38,328 nucleotides of DNA from a virus. Positions 7,927-15,580 of this stretch are shown here, piece by piece; position 1 is the first letter of the stretch, and the number at the start of each line of letters is the position of its first letter. The translations under genes were made by a program, and so were the position numbers. The stretch is taken from positions 1 through 38,328 of IMG/VR virus record IMGVR_UViG_3300028550_002804. One strand, 5' to 3'. Below the pieces are notes generated by a model, which made no database searches, was not told where the DNA came from, and saw nothing but the letters and a program-made list of their open reading frames with translations.

Positions 7927-8552
7927 TGGGCAGAGCGATAGATTTATTTGTTACATATAGATTCATAAAGTTGTTGGTTACGCCTTTTGAAAAAACAAAG
8001 GCGTTCGAGCTCGGCATTATTGATAAAACTGGTAATCGTATAAGGCCAGGCCGTGATCCAAAAACTAATGTTCGTCCTGCTATGGAGCCTTTAAGAACAT
8101 CAGAAGAAAAAAACTCATACACAATTCTTCATAAACTTATATTTAATATCAAGAAAATATTTGAAAAGGTGCCTGGACTTAGAACTAAGTTAGGAACCTA
8201 TGCTGCAGCATTATTTCTTCTCAAGGACACTTTCAAGGAATCAGTAGATGACCCTGATATGTTTGAAAAGGAATTTATGAAATATCTTAAAGAACAGGGC
8301 TATGAAATTGATGATAGCATTTCAGAGGAAGTTATTGGATTTGGCGAAGTTCTTCCAAAGGGAGAATATGTTCTAGTCAATGATATTTTAAATAAAGAGG
8401 AAGAAGAACTTACTGCTAAAGAAGGAGATAAGGTTGTTGCATTCGAAGATGAATCTCCTGTAGATACAATATTGGGAATTGAAATCTTTCCTGTTATACA
8501 TATGAAAACAAAAGAGAAAATTTATGTTAGTTTGGAGGACATTAAAGAATGA
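7926..8552 (+). CDS. Conserved T4-like phage protein (head-region neighbour)
   Basis: A 208-residue protein with MGRAIDLFVTYRFIKLLVTPFEKTKAF and KLGTYAAALFLLKDTF, motifs I recognise as conserved in marine T4-like phages. A hydrophobic helix near residues 95-105 could be buried or membrane-touching. The C-terminus is a small beta domain (GEYVLVNDIL...EGDKVVAFEDESPV). It overlaps both neighbours by a few bases and belongs to a fixed three-gene block. Function unknown; a capsid or neck assembly role is possible. Confidence 0.55.
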   Translation: MGRAIDLFVTYRFIKLLVTPFEKTKAFELGIIDKTGNRIRPGRDPKTNVRPAMEPLRTSEEKNSYTILHKLIFNIKKIFEKVPGLRTKLGTYAAALFLLKDTFKESVDDPDMFEKEFMKYLKEQGYEIDDSISEEVIGFGEVLPKGEYVLVNDILNKEEEELTAKEGDKVVAFEDESPVDTILGIEIFPVIHMKTKEKIYVSLEDIKE

Positions 8553-8869
8553 AAACCATATGGAAAACAGTATCTCCTTATACTGGAATAGAAGAAGACG
8601 CACCAGCAAATAATGCTGGAAGTGGTAATGTATCAATGCCACCTGATGCTGTCAAAAAGAAAAAGAAACAAACTCTTATTGACCGTAACGGTAAGATTGA
8701 TGGTCGTTCAAAATCATATAGAGAGCATCGTGCAAAATTGGAAGCATCAAGAAATAAACGTCTGGAACGTAAAAATTCTGCTGGTAGTAAATTTATTGAG
8801 AATATTAAAAAGAAAACTTCCGAAATGGCATATGGTCATGGTTTTGATACTATGAAACCTAATGATTAA
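8549..8869 (+). CDS. Conserved basic phage protein (NNAGSG motif)
   Basis: A 106-residue basic protein with the motif NNAGSGNVSMPPDA near residue 21, then a Lys/Arg-rich helix (IDGRSKSYREHRAKLEASRNKR). The same architecture recurs in marine T4-like phages. The basic helix could bind nucleic acid or a protein partner. It overlaps the preceding gene by 4 bases and the i-spanin gene by 8. No function is established. Confidence 0.55.
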   Translation: MKTIWKTVSPYTGIEEDAPANNAGSGNVSMPPDAVKKKKKQTLIDRNGKIDGRSKSYREHRAKLEASRNKRLERKNSAGSKFIENIKKKTSEMAYGHGFDTMKPND

Positions 8870-9341
8870 AGTTTATCTATTCCTAATTATTATGGGTGTG
8901 ATTGGTGCTGTAGGTTATGGTGGATACTTATATTATAAGGACACACAGCAGCGTATTGCTACGCTAACTGAAAACAATGCTAAGCTTGAAACTGCTATAC
9001 AGATTAGTGAGGAAAGTGTTGCAACCCTACAAAATGATATTGCAAAAAACGCAGAACTAAATAGAGAATTGCAAAAGGAATTGCAGACAGCAGAGAAATA
9101 TGGAGATCAACTCCGTGCTACTCTACAGAAACATAACCTAACACATCTGGCAAATAAGAAGCCGGGCTTGATACAGAGGAAGATGCAAAATGCGACCAAT
9201 CGTTTATGGGATGATCTTGCTGACATCACTAACCCTAATGGGGTGCAGTCTGATACCGGAACCAAAAGTGGTGATGGTGACAAAGACAGTAAAGACGGAA
9301 GTCCCGATAGTAGCAAGACCAAAACAAGTCCAGCTCAATGA
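8862..9341 (+). CDS. i-spanin (Rz-like inner-membrane lysis protein)
   Basis: Residues ~4-25 form one N-terminal membrane anchor (VYLFLIIMGVIGAVGYGGYLYY). It is followed by a long periplasmic coiled coil (~30-95) and then a segment with LQKHNLTHLANKKPGLIQ and a Gly/Ser/Asp-rich tail. This is the layout of Rz i-spanins, which pair with an outer-membrane lipoprotein to fuse the two membranes in the last step of lysis. The second spanin gene begins inside it in another frame, the classic Rz/Rz1 arrangement. Sequence identity to any named Rz was not tested. Confidence 0.8.
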   Translation: MIKVYLFLIIMGVIGAVGYGGYLYYKDTQQRIATLTENNAKLETAIQISEESVATLQNDIAKNAELNRELQKELQTAEKYGDQLRATLQKHNLTHLANKKPGLIQRKMQNATNRLWDDLADITNPNGVQSDTGTKSGDGDKDSKDGSPDSSKTKTSPAQ

Positions 9342-9567
9342 TGTAAAAATCTATGTAGTTTCGAAAGTTAACTACGAAAATTTTATCAAAGAATATGAAA
9401 AGAAAAATGGTGCTGACTCGTATATTGCTTTATCAGTCAAGGACTATGAGAACCTTAGTTTAAACTTTGCAGAACTAAGACGGTATATAGAACAACAAAA
9501 ACAAATTATTGTATATTATGAAAACGCCGTCGGGCCTGAACCAAAAGTAGAAAAGGATAAAAAGTGA
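9190..9567 (+). CDS. o-spanin (Rz1-like lipoprotein)
   Basis: The N-terminus MRPIVYGMILLTSLTLMGCS is a lipoprotein signal peptide with lipobox LMGC, making Cys19 the lipidated residue. The mature part begins with proline-rich bases of the Rz1 kind (SLIPEP) and continues with helical segments. The gene starts 152 bases before the end of the i-spanin gene in a different frame and extends past it. At about 107 mature residues it is longer than lambda Rz1. Together the two proteins would span the periplasm and fuse inner and outer membranes after peptidoglycan is cut. Confidence 0.8.
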   Translation: MRPIVYGMILLTSLTLMGCSLIPEPKVVMVTKTVKTEVPIVARPKQVQLNDVKIYVVSKVNYENFIKEYEKKNGADSYIALSVKDYENLSLNFAELRRYIEQQKQIIVYYENAVGPEPKVEKDKK

Positions 9568-10040
9568 TGGGTACGTTTAACGACAAAATAGAAGCAGAGT
9601 TTGACCCTCCTCGTAAATGGATTTTGTCTCGAGCATTAACATATACAAATCCAGATATAGATGAAGATGCATTAGAGCTTGTTGGTGTGCCTCCCGTAAC
9701 AGATTCTACGATTACTGTAGGAAAAGATTTTGTTACTGACCTTGCATCTGTTCCTCGTATGTGCTGGGCATTTATGGCACCTTGGGATGTTGCTCGTGCT
9801 GCAATTATTCATGACCTTCTTTATAAACGTATTCGTCAATATCGTAAAGCACATCGTAAATCTTTAAAGTGTTCTGAAGACCCAAAAGTTATTGGTGATG
9901 CAAAGAAAGCATCTGATGATGTATTTCATATGGCTATGAAAGATGCAAACCCATCTGTTGCAGGGTGGAAGATTGCTGCAGCGTATTATTCAGTAAAAAT
10001 GTTTGGGAGATGGTCTATAATTCCCAGAAAGGAGGATTGA
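9567..10040 (+). CDS. DUF1353-like protein in lysis cassette
   Basis: The start is ATG 9567, whose A is the last base of the o-spanin TGA. The 157-residue protein carries FVTDLASVPR and AIIHDLLYKR, the hallmark motifs of the DUF1353 family found in many phage genomes close to lysis or tail genes. Conserved Asp and His residues suggest metal binding, but no activity has been assigned. Its coupling to the spanin genes suggests a lysis-related or envelope-related role. The family call is firm; the role is not. Confidence 0.75.
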   Translation: MGTFNDKIEAEFDPPRKWILSRALTYTNPDIDEDALELVGVPPVTDSTITVGKDFVTDLASVPRMCWAFMAPWDVARAAIIHDLLYKRIRQYRKAHRKSLKCSEDPKVIGDAKKASDDVFHMAMKDANPSVAGWKIAAAYYSVKMFGRWSIIPRKED

Positions 10041-10180
10041 TGTCTACATGTAACAATTGTGGTCTTGCATCTCACTGTAAGATTTCACTAAAAAAAGAAA
10101 TGTTAGATGGAGATAGAAATCCAATAGTAGTAGTATGTAATAAGTGCCGGTGTGAAAAATGCTGGCGCCCAGACTGGTAG
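10040..10180 (+). CDS. Small zinc-ribbon protein (46 aa)
   Basis: ATG 10040 shares a base with the previous TGA and follows GGAGG at 10031-10035. The product begins MSTCNNCGLASHC and ends CNKCRCEKCWRPDW. The CxxC knuckles at both ends fit a small zinc ribbon, with extra Cys near the C-terminus. It may bind nucleic acid or protein. Too short for a family assignment. Confidence 0.7.
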   Translation: MSTCNNCGLASHCKISLKKEMLDGDRNPIVVVCNKCRCEKCWRPDW

Positions 10181-10189
10181 GAGGAAAAA

Positions 10190-10306
10190 ATGGCTGGAAT
10201 AGATTGTATCAACGAAGATTGTAAAAACCCCCTATGTGATTGTGATCCTTGTGATTGTTCACAGGAAAATCCTTGCACCTGTTGTTTGGTGTGGGATGGG
10301 GAGTAA
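10190..10306 (+). CDS. Cysteine-rich miniprotein (38 aa)
   Basis: ATG 10190 follows AGGAGG with ideal spacing. Nine of 38 residues are Cys, in the pattern DC-EDC-LCDCDPCDC-PCTCC. No signal peptide is visible, so this is more likely a metal-binding (zinc or iron) cytoplasmic peptide than a disulphide toxin. Its stop overlaps the next ATG by one base, and it lies directly after another Cys-rich gene. No known family is recognised. Confidence 0.6.
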   Translation: MAGIDCINEDCKNPLCDCDPCDCSQENPCTCCLVWDGE

Positions 10307-10554
10307 TGTGGTTTTTTATAATTAGCAGTATTGCGGGATCAATTCTTGGGAATGCAGCCGATAGTTGGTTTGCAGACACTAAACTAGGAATTTGGACCTA
10401 CAATAAAGTTGATGATGTTTCGACATGGGCTTCAAAAAAGTTGGGGTTGAAGATTTTAAAGGATGAAAACAATTGGAAGACAAAGTATCCAAATGTCGCC
10501 ATGAAAATCGAAAAACTTGAAGCCAGATTAAAGAAACTAGAAAAGGAGAATTAA
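10306..10554 (+). CDS. Small membrane protein with C-terminal coiled coil
   Basis: ATG 10306 overlaps the preceding TAA, giving MWFFIISSIAGSILGNAA; a longer reading from further upstream would overlap the Cys-rich gene fully and is less likely. An N-terminal hydrophobic helix is followed by LGIWTYNKVDDVSTWASKKLG and a charged C-terminal helix (IEKLEARLKKLEKEN). Related small proteins occur in marine T4-like phages. Its place after the spanins suggests an envelope or lysis-timing role, which is inference. Confidence 0.6.
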   Translation: MWFFIISSIAGSILGNAADSWFADTKLGIWTYNKVDDVSTWASKKLGLKILKDENNWKTKYPNVAMKIEKLEARLKKLEKEN

Positions 10555-10926
10555 ATGAAAGTATTTTTATTGGTGGCAACTATTGCCTCGCTCATGACAG
10601 GTGCAGCTTTTGCTCAAGACGCAGAAAAAGTAAATCCTTTGAGCTTAATTGATACGTCAATTGTTACTGACACTTCATATAATAATGATACAGGGCAAGC
10701 TGCTACTGAGTTTGGTGCGATTGTAGGATTTCAAAAAATAGAAATGTCTTTGTTACCCACATATAATTGGGAAACTAAAAAGATTACTGATATTGAAATT
10801 GCTGCATCATATACTGTCAACGTGATGGATAATATTTCTGTAACTCCCTATGGCGAATTGCATTATGATGACGATTTGAAACGGGGCGCAGAAATCGTTG
10901 GTGTTAAAACCAAATTTAACTTTTAA
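10555..10926 (+). CDS. Secreted protein with signal peptide
   Basis: The first ~20 residues (MKVFLLVATIASLMTGAAFA) are a clear Sec signal peptide with an AFA cleavage site before QDAEK. The mature ~100 residues alternate polar and hydrophobic residues (IEMSLLPTYNWET, SVTPYGELHYDD), consistent with beta strands of a small periplasmic or outer-membrane protein. It follows the previous gene without a gap; GGAG precedes the ATG. Function unknown; envelope modification or superinfection exclusion are possible. Confidence 0.65.
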   Translation: MKVFLLVATIASLMTGAAFAQDAEKVNPLSLIDTSIVTDTSYNNDTGQAATEFGAIVGFQKIEMSLLPTYNWETKKITDIEIAASYTVNVMDNISVTPYGELHYDDDLKRGAEIVGVKTKFNF

Positions 10927-10936
10927 GGAGAATTAA

Positions 10937-11101
10937 ATGAGTAATTTTATTTCAGATAGAATAAGTGAAGGTTCATCCCATCAAGGCGTAATTGTTGCAG
11001 CAGCTGCTGTAGCAGTATTATTCTTTGCTGTACCTTTGACTAAAGTTGTTTTATGGGGTGCCCTCGCTTGGGGCGTGTGGTCTATGTTGAAGAAAGATTA
11101 G
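10937..11101 (+). CDS. Small one-pass membrane protein (54 aa)
   Basis: ATG 10937 follows TAAGGAGAA. The product starts MSNFISDRISEGSSHQG, then has a hydrophobic stretch from about residue 18 to 48 (IVAAAAVAVLFFAVPL then VVLWGALAWGVW) and ends LKKD. This could be one long or two short membrane passes. Near spanins, a holin-like role is possible, but nothing in the sequence proves it. Confidence 0.6.
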   Translation: MSNFISDRISEGSSHQGVIVAAAAVAVLFFAVPLTKVVLWGALAWGVWSMLKKD

Positions 11102-11103
11102 TT

Positions 11104-11538
11104 ATGACAGAGTTGGAAACGGAGGTTAAACTTCTTAAAAAAGAGTTGCAAGATCAAGCAAAAATACATGGTCGTTTGGATATTGCAATTGAGAAGTTGA
11201 CTGACGTTTCCAACTCTATTCATCGCATGTTAGCTGTGCATGAAGAGAAGATTTCTCGACAAGAAGAATCTATTATTGAAGCAGAACAGAAGTTAGAGGT
11301 TCGCCGGACTGAACTATCCGTAAAAATAGATGAATTACATTCTCGTATTACCACAAATACAAAAGAGATCATGGCTGCTGCATCAACACAGCATCAACAA
11401 CAAAATAAAGAAATACAGAAAATAAGAGATGAACTTATTACCAGAGTAGGTGTTCTGGAAAAATGGCGCCATGTTCTTATAGGAAGCTCTATTGTAGCAG
11501 GATTTATATTACACAAATTTGTTGATTTTAGTCCTTGA
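11104..11538 (+). CDS. Coiled-coil protein with C-terminal membrane anchor
   Basis: The start at ATG 11104 (MTELETEVKLLKKEL), 2 bases after the preceding stop, gives a fully helical protein; an upstream in-frame ATG at 11053 would overlap the small membrane gene. Residues ~1-115 form long coiled coils (LTDVSNSIHRMLAVHEEKI is a conserved piece in marine T4-like phages). Residues ~123-139 (HVLIGSSIVAGFILHKF) are a tail anchor. The topology suits a membrane-bound oligomer. It is the last gene before an early-type promoter. Confidence 0.6.
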   Translation: MTELETEVKLLKKELQDQAKIHGRLDIAIEKLTDVSNSIHRMLAVHEEKISRQEESIIEAEQKLEVRRTELSVKIDELHSRITTNTKEIMAAASTQHQQQNKEIQKIRDELITRVGVLEKWRHVLIGSSIVAGFILHKFVDFSP

Positions 11539-11563
11539 CATTATAACAATTATCATGTATTAT
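11535..11563 (+). promoter_or_regulatory. Sigma70-type promoter for primase gene
   Basis: TTGACA (11535-11540), a 17-base spacer and TATTAT (11558-11563). The expected start of transcription lies within about 5 bases of the primase ATG at 11575. There is no ribosome-binding site, so the message would be leaderless or nearly so. Confidence 0.75.
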
Positions 11564-11574
11564 ATATTAATATT

Positions 11575-12618
11575 ATGTCTTATATTGATTCAAAATACCT
11601 AAACATTATTGGCCCCCAACTTCTCAAATTCAAGAAGAAGGGGGATTTTTTATGGAATTTTAGGTGCCCGTATTGTGGAGATTCACAGAAGTCTCGTTCC
11701 AAGGCAAGAGGATTTGTCTATCGCAAGAAAAATGACCTATTCTATAAGTGTCATAATTGTGGTACAGGATCAACTCTTGGTAATCTCATCAAGTATGTAG
11801 ACTCTAAAATCCACAAAGACTATATAATGGAACGATATAAAAATGGGGTTAAGACCAACAACCCAGAGCCGGAGTTTAATTTTGATGTTCCTGTCTTTCG
11901 CAAAAAGGGTGTTCTTAAAAATCTCAAACCTATTTCAGATTTATCCACAGACCACCCGGCACGAAAGATTATTGAGAAAAGACTTATACCATCTAAATCA
12001 CTCTGCGATCTATATCTATGCCAGTCATTTTTTAAATTCACGAACACATTAATACCAAATAAATTTCCTTCCTTGGATGGTGATCACCCAAGGTTGTTGA
12101 TACCGTTTAGGAATGAGAAAGGAGAAATATTTGCATATCAAGGAAGAGCTTTTGGGAAAGAAAACCCCAAGTATCTAACTATCAAATTAGAAGAACGAGA
12201 TAAGATTTTTGGATTAGATAGGGTTGATAAAAGCCAACATGTTTATATAGTTGAGGGCCCGCTTGATAGTTTGTTTTTAGATAATTGCATCGCCGCTGCA
12301 GGAGCAGATATTCCTTCAATGGATTGTGACTTTACTGTAATTTTTGACAATGAACCTAGAAATAGAGAATTGTTAAAACAGATTGAAAAAGAAATTAAAA
12401 AAGGACATAGAGTTGTATTGTGGCCCGACAGTATGAAACATAAAGATATTAACGATATGATTATTGCCGGATATACGAAAGAGCAGATACAGGAAATTAT
12501 AGATGATAATACATTTTCTGGTGTAGCTGCACAATTGAGATTTGCAGAATGGAAGAAAATAGATGAAGGAAATATGGGAAAAACAGTACGAAGAAAAAAA
12601 ACCACCTTGGAACTATGA
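11575..12618 (+). CDS. 61: DNA primase (T4 gp61-like)
   Basis: An N-terminal zinc finger (CPYCGD at ~31-36 and CHNCG at ~60-64) is followed by a Toprim-type catalytic core with VYIVEGPLDSLF, the Asp-containing TVIFDNEPRN and a DINDMI segment. At 347 residues it matches T4 gp61 (342). It makes RNA primers for lagging-strand synthesis together with the replicative helicase, which lies outside this window. A strong sigma70-type promoter stands immediately upstream. The downstream methyltransferase gene overlaps its end by 56 bases. Confidence 0.9.
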   Translation: MSYIDSKYLNIIGPQLLKFKKKGDFLWNFRCPYCGDSQKSRSKARGFVYRKKNDLFYKCHNCGTGSTLGNLIKYVDSKIHKDYIMERYKNGVKTNNPEPEFNFDVPVFRKKGVLKNLKPISDLSTDHPARKIIEKRLIPSKSLCDLYLCQSFFKFTNTLIPNKFPSLDGDHPRLLIPFRNEKGEIFAYQGRAFGKENPKYLTIKLEERDKIFGLDRVDKSQHVYIVEGPLDSLFLDNCIAAAGADIPSMDCDFTVIFDNEPRNRELLKQIEKEIKKGHRVVLWPDSMKHKDINDMIIAGYTKEQIQEIIDDNTFSGVAAQLRFAEWKKIDEGNMGKTVRRKKTTLEL

Positions 12619-13174
12619 TTTATTTGATGATGATTTATCGTATTTTTTTAGAGTTAGAGTTTATGATAATAAAAAGTTTTCAGTTATAGATTTAGGTTGT
12701 GGGAATGGTTCTCAAGCATATTACATAGAAAATCAATTTGGTAATGAAAATAATAATATATTTGATGTAACTGCTACGGATATAGTAAATGCTTTAGAAT
12801 ATGATGTTAGTAATTTTATTATAGATGATGCGTTGAATTCTAAGTTAACTAAGAAATACGATATTATTTTAGATAGAGGATTGATACACAATCTTTTTCA
12901 TTTAAAGAATAAAAGACACAAATATTTTGAGATGATTGGAAATATAACTCATGATGACAGTTATATTGTTCTCAAAGTATTAAGTCCGTATGAGACAAGG
13001 TTTAATCCAGCAACTCACTCTGGGCCTTATCGTTTTAATGAAAAACAATTGATGGAGTTTTTCTCTGGATTTGGTTTTACATGTATTCAATTAAAGGATA
13101 CATTTTTTTACAGCAACATAGAGCCTCCCCTTAGAGGCTATTTCAGCGTATATAAGAAAGAAGGAAATAAATAA
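12563..13174 (+). CDS. SAM-dependent methyltransferase (class I)
   Basis: The N-terminus MKEIWEKQYEEKKPPWNYD resembles the start of thiopurine/TehB-type methyltransferases, and FSVIDLGCGNGSQAYYIE is motif I of the Rossmann SAM-binding fold. DVTATDIV gives the acidic residue that holds the SAM ribose. The substrate is unknown; small molecules, modified bases or proteins are all possible. The gene overlaps primase by 56 bases and is even richer in A and T than its neighbours, a hint of separate acquisition. Confidence 0.75.
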   Translation: MKEIWEKQYEEKKPPWNYDLFDDDLSYFFRVRVYDNKKFSVIDLGCGNGSQAYYIENQFGNENNNIFDVTATDIVNALEYDVSNFIIDDALNSKLTKKYDIILDRGLIHNLFHLKNKRHKYFEMIGNITHDDSYIVLKVLSPYETRFNPATHSGPYRFNEKQLMEFFSGFGFTCIQLKDTFFYSNIEPPLRGYFSVYKKEGNK

Positions 13175-15100
13175 ATGTCTAACAACTATCTCCCCACAAC
13201 CTATCAAGAGTTCATTCATTTATCTAGATATTCCAGATGGTTGCCAGAAAAAGAGCGTAGAGAAACGTGGGCTGAAACAGTTGCAAGATATTTTGATTTC
13301 TTTACTGAACATCTGAATGATTTGCATGATTACAAACTAACAAAAGCCCTAAGAGAAGAATTAGAAGAAGCAGTATTGTCTTTAAAAGTAATGCCTTCAA
13401 TGCGTTGTCTTATGACTGCTGGAGAAGCACTTAAACGAGAAAATATTGCAGGGTATAATTGTTCTTATGTTGCTATAGATCGACCACAGGCCTTTGATGA
13501 AATCCTTTATGTATTGATGAATGGAACTGGTGTAGGATTTAGTGTTGAGCGCCAATATGTTTCTCAGTTGCCTACTATTGCAGATGAGTTTCATATTTCT
13601 GATACAACGATAACTGTTGCAGATTCTAAAATGGGCTGGGCAAAAGCTTTTAAGGAATTGGTTGGTATGTTGTATATAGGACAAATTCCATGTTGGGATT
13701 TAGCTAAAATACGTCCAGCAGGCGCTCCTTTGAAAACTTTTGGTGGTCGTGCATCAGGCCCAGAACCATTAGAAGCCTTATTTAATTTTGCAATCACCGT
13801 ATTTAAAAATGCAAATGGTCGTAAGTTGTCTTCAATTGAGTGCCATGATATTGTTTGCAAGATTGCAGAGGTTGTAGTTGTTGGTGGTGTTCGTAGGTCT
13901 GCTCTTATTAGTTTATCAAATTTATCTGATGACCGTATGAGAGCTGCAAAGCATGGCCAGTGGTGGACTACTGAACCTCAACGATCTCTTGCAAATAATT
14001 CTGCATGTTATACAGAGAAGCCAGATATCGGTGTATTCATGGATGAGTGGAAAGCTCTTTATGAATCCAAGTCTGGTGAACGTGGTATTTTTAATCGTGA
14101 AAGTGCGGTGAAGATATCAGAGCAAAATGGTAGACGTAATACTACAGATTTTGATTTTGGTACAAATCCATGCTCAGAAATTATTTTGCGTAATCGTGAG
14201 TTCTGCAATCTGTCAGAAGTTGTAGTTCGTCCAACTGATACACGGGAGTCTCTTTTGGCAAAGGTGCGTCTTGCAACGATTCTGGGTACATTCCAAACCA
14301 CACTTGTCAACTTCAAATATGTTTCATCTGCATGGAGAAAAAATTGTGAAGAGGAAAGGCTTCTTGGTGTTTCTCTTACTGGCATCATGGATAGCAAACT
14401 TCTTAACGGTAAATCACCACGCCAGGTATTACCAGCGTTATTACAAGATTTGAAAAACGAAGCAATCAGAACCAATGCAGAGTTTGCAAAAAAGATAGGT
14501 ATCAACCAAAGTGTCGCTGTAACGTGCGTCAAACCCTCTGGGACCGTCTCTCAGTTGGTTGATGCAGCATCTGGTATCCATGCTCGTCATAATCCTTACT
14601 ATATTCGTACGGTGCGTGGAGATAAGAAAGACCCTCTTACAAGAATGATGGCTGATGCTGGATTTCCTATAGAAGATGATGCAATGAATCCAAGCAATAC
14701 ATCTGTGTTTTCTTTTCCTATGAAAGTAGATGATGGTGCTGTATTTCGTACAGACATGTCTGCTATTGAGCAGTTGGAGTTGTGGTTAACATATCAAAAA
14801 TATTGGTGTGAACACAAACCATCTGTTACTATTTCTGTTAAGGAGGATGAATGGTTGGAAGTTGGTGCATGGGTCTTTAAACATTTTGATTTTATGAGTG
14901 GTGTCAGTTTCCTTCCATTTGCAGAACATACATATAAACAAGCACCATATCAAGATATCAAAAAAGAAGAGTATGAAATTCTTCTTGATAAAATGCCTAA
15001 GGAAGTGGAGTGGAGTAAATTGTCAGAGTATGAAAAAACAGATATGACTATTGGATCACAGGAGTTGGCATGTGCTGCGGGTGGTTGTGAAATTCAATGA
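13175..15100 (+). CDS. nrdJ: Adenosylcobalamin-dependent class II ribonucleotide reductase
   Basis: This enzyme reduces ribonucleotides to deoxyribonucleotides using a B12-derived radical. Visible signatures are the first redox Cys in YNCSYVAIDRP (C96), the thiyl-radical motif NPCSEI (N331, C333, E335), CVKPSGTVSQL, and the C-terminal shuttle pair CAAGGC (C633, C638). The sequence follows the monomeric triphosphate-reductase (Lactobacillus type) pattern, but at 641 residues it is shorter than that enzyme (~739). T4 itself uses class I NrdAB. Paired with ThyX at 35941-36558, it supplies dNTPs independently of oxygen but needs cobalamin from the host or seawater. Confidence 0.9.
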   Translation: MSNNYLPTTYQEFIHLSRYSRWLPEKERRETWAETVARYFDFFTEHLNDLHDYKLTKALREELEEAVLSLKVMPSMRCLMTAGEALKRENIAGYNCSYVAIDRPQAFDEILYVLMNGTGVGFSVERQYVSQLPTIADEFHISDTTITVADSKMGWAKAFKELVGMLYIGQIPCWDLAKIRPAGAPLKTFGGRASGPEPLEALFNFAITVFKNANGRKLSSIECHDIVCKIAEVVVVGGVRRSALISLSNLSDDRMRAAKHGQWWTTEPQRSLANNSACYTEKPDIGVFMDEWKALYESKSGERGIFNRESAVKISEQNGRRNTTDFDFGTNPCSEIILRNREFCNLSEVVVRPTDTRESLLAKVRLATILGTFQTTLVNFKYVSSAWRKNCEEERLLGVSLTGIMDSKLLNGKSPRQVLPALLQDLKNEAIRTNAEFAKKIGINQSVAVTCVKPSGTVSQLVDAASGIHARHNPYYIRTVRGDKKDPLTRMMADAGFPIEDDAMNPSNTSVFSFPMKVDDGAVFRTDMSAIEQLELWLTYQKYWCEHKPSVTISVKEDEWLEVGAWVFKHFDFMSGVSFLPFAEHTYKQAPYQDIKKEEYEILLDKMPKEVEWSKLSEYEKTDMTIGSQELACAAGGCEIQ

Positions 15101-15252
15101 AATTAATAGTATGTGAGAAATGTGAAGCTGAGTTCTCTATAAGACATTCTATGAATGATAGATATTATATAATTTCTCATTGTATATTTTGTGGGTCAGA
15201 ATTATCAGATGAGCTTGAAGATGAAATAGAGTGGGAAGATGAAGACGAGTAG
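15097..15252 (+). CDS. Small zinc-ribbon protein (51 aa)
   Basis: ATG 15097 overlaps the reductase TGA (ATGA). The product MKLIVCEKCEAEFSIRHS with a second pair CIFCGSEL forms a CxxC...CxxC zinc ribbon, then a strongly acidic tail (DELEDEIEWEDEDE). It overlaps the next gene by 14 bases. Such proteins are common next to nucleases and reductases in marine phages; the role is unknown. Confidence 0.7.
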   Translation: MKLIVCEKCEAEFSIRHSMNDRYYIISHCIFCGSELSDELEDEIEWEDEDE

Positions 15253-15580
15253 TGCTAAAGCTAAAGGTCGTAGATTCCAACAGTGGGTTCGTGACCAACT
15301 AATTGAAACATTGAATGTACATCCAGAAGATATAGAATCTCGTAGTATGGGTGCTGGTGGTGAAGACCTAATCATGGCCCGTGCTGCAAGAGAGAAGTTT
15401 CCATTTTCAATTGAGTGCAAAAACCAAGAAGCATTAAACGTGTGGAAGTCATACGAACAGGCAGAGGCAAACTCTGGTGATTATGAACCTATCGTTTTTA
15501 TCAAGAGAAACAATCAAAAACCTTTAGTGGTTGTTGATGCAGAATATTTCATTAGGATACACAATGAACGAGTGGATTGA
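15239..15580 (+). CDS. PD-(D/E)XK nuclease, Holliday-junction-resolvase-like
   Basis: A 113-residue protein with KAKGRRFQQWVRDQL, SRSMGAGGEDLIMA and FSIECKNQEALNVW. The Asp of GGEDL and the E-C-K triad make up the metal-binding PD-(D/E)XK core seen in archaeal Hjc-type resolvases and related small nucleases. It would cut branched or single-strand recombination intermediates. It overlaps both neighbours. The nuclease fold is clear; whether it resolves junctions is inference. Confidence 0.75.
   Translation: MKTSSAKAKGRRFQQWVRDQLIETLNVHPEDIESRSMGAGGEDLIMARAAREKFPFSIECKNQEALNVWKSYEQAEANSGDYEPIVFIKRNNQKPLVVVDAEYFIRIHNERVD

Noticed and set aside
12243-12605. Minus-strand open frame within the primase gene
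   Set aside because: Hydrophobic low-complexity product typical of antisense shadows; plus-strand Toprim motifs explain the sequence.
14059-14532. Long minus-strand open frame of 157 codons inside the ribonucleotide reductase gene
   Set aside because: It has no ribosome site, and the plus strand encodes a well-conserved enzyme there; codon-pattern shadow.
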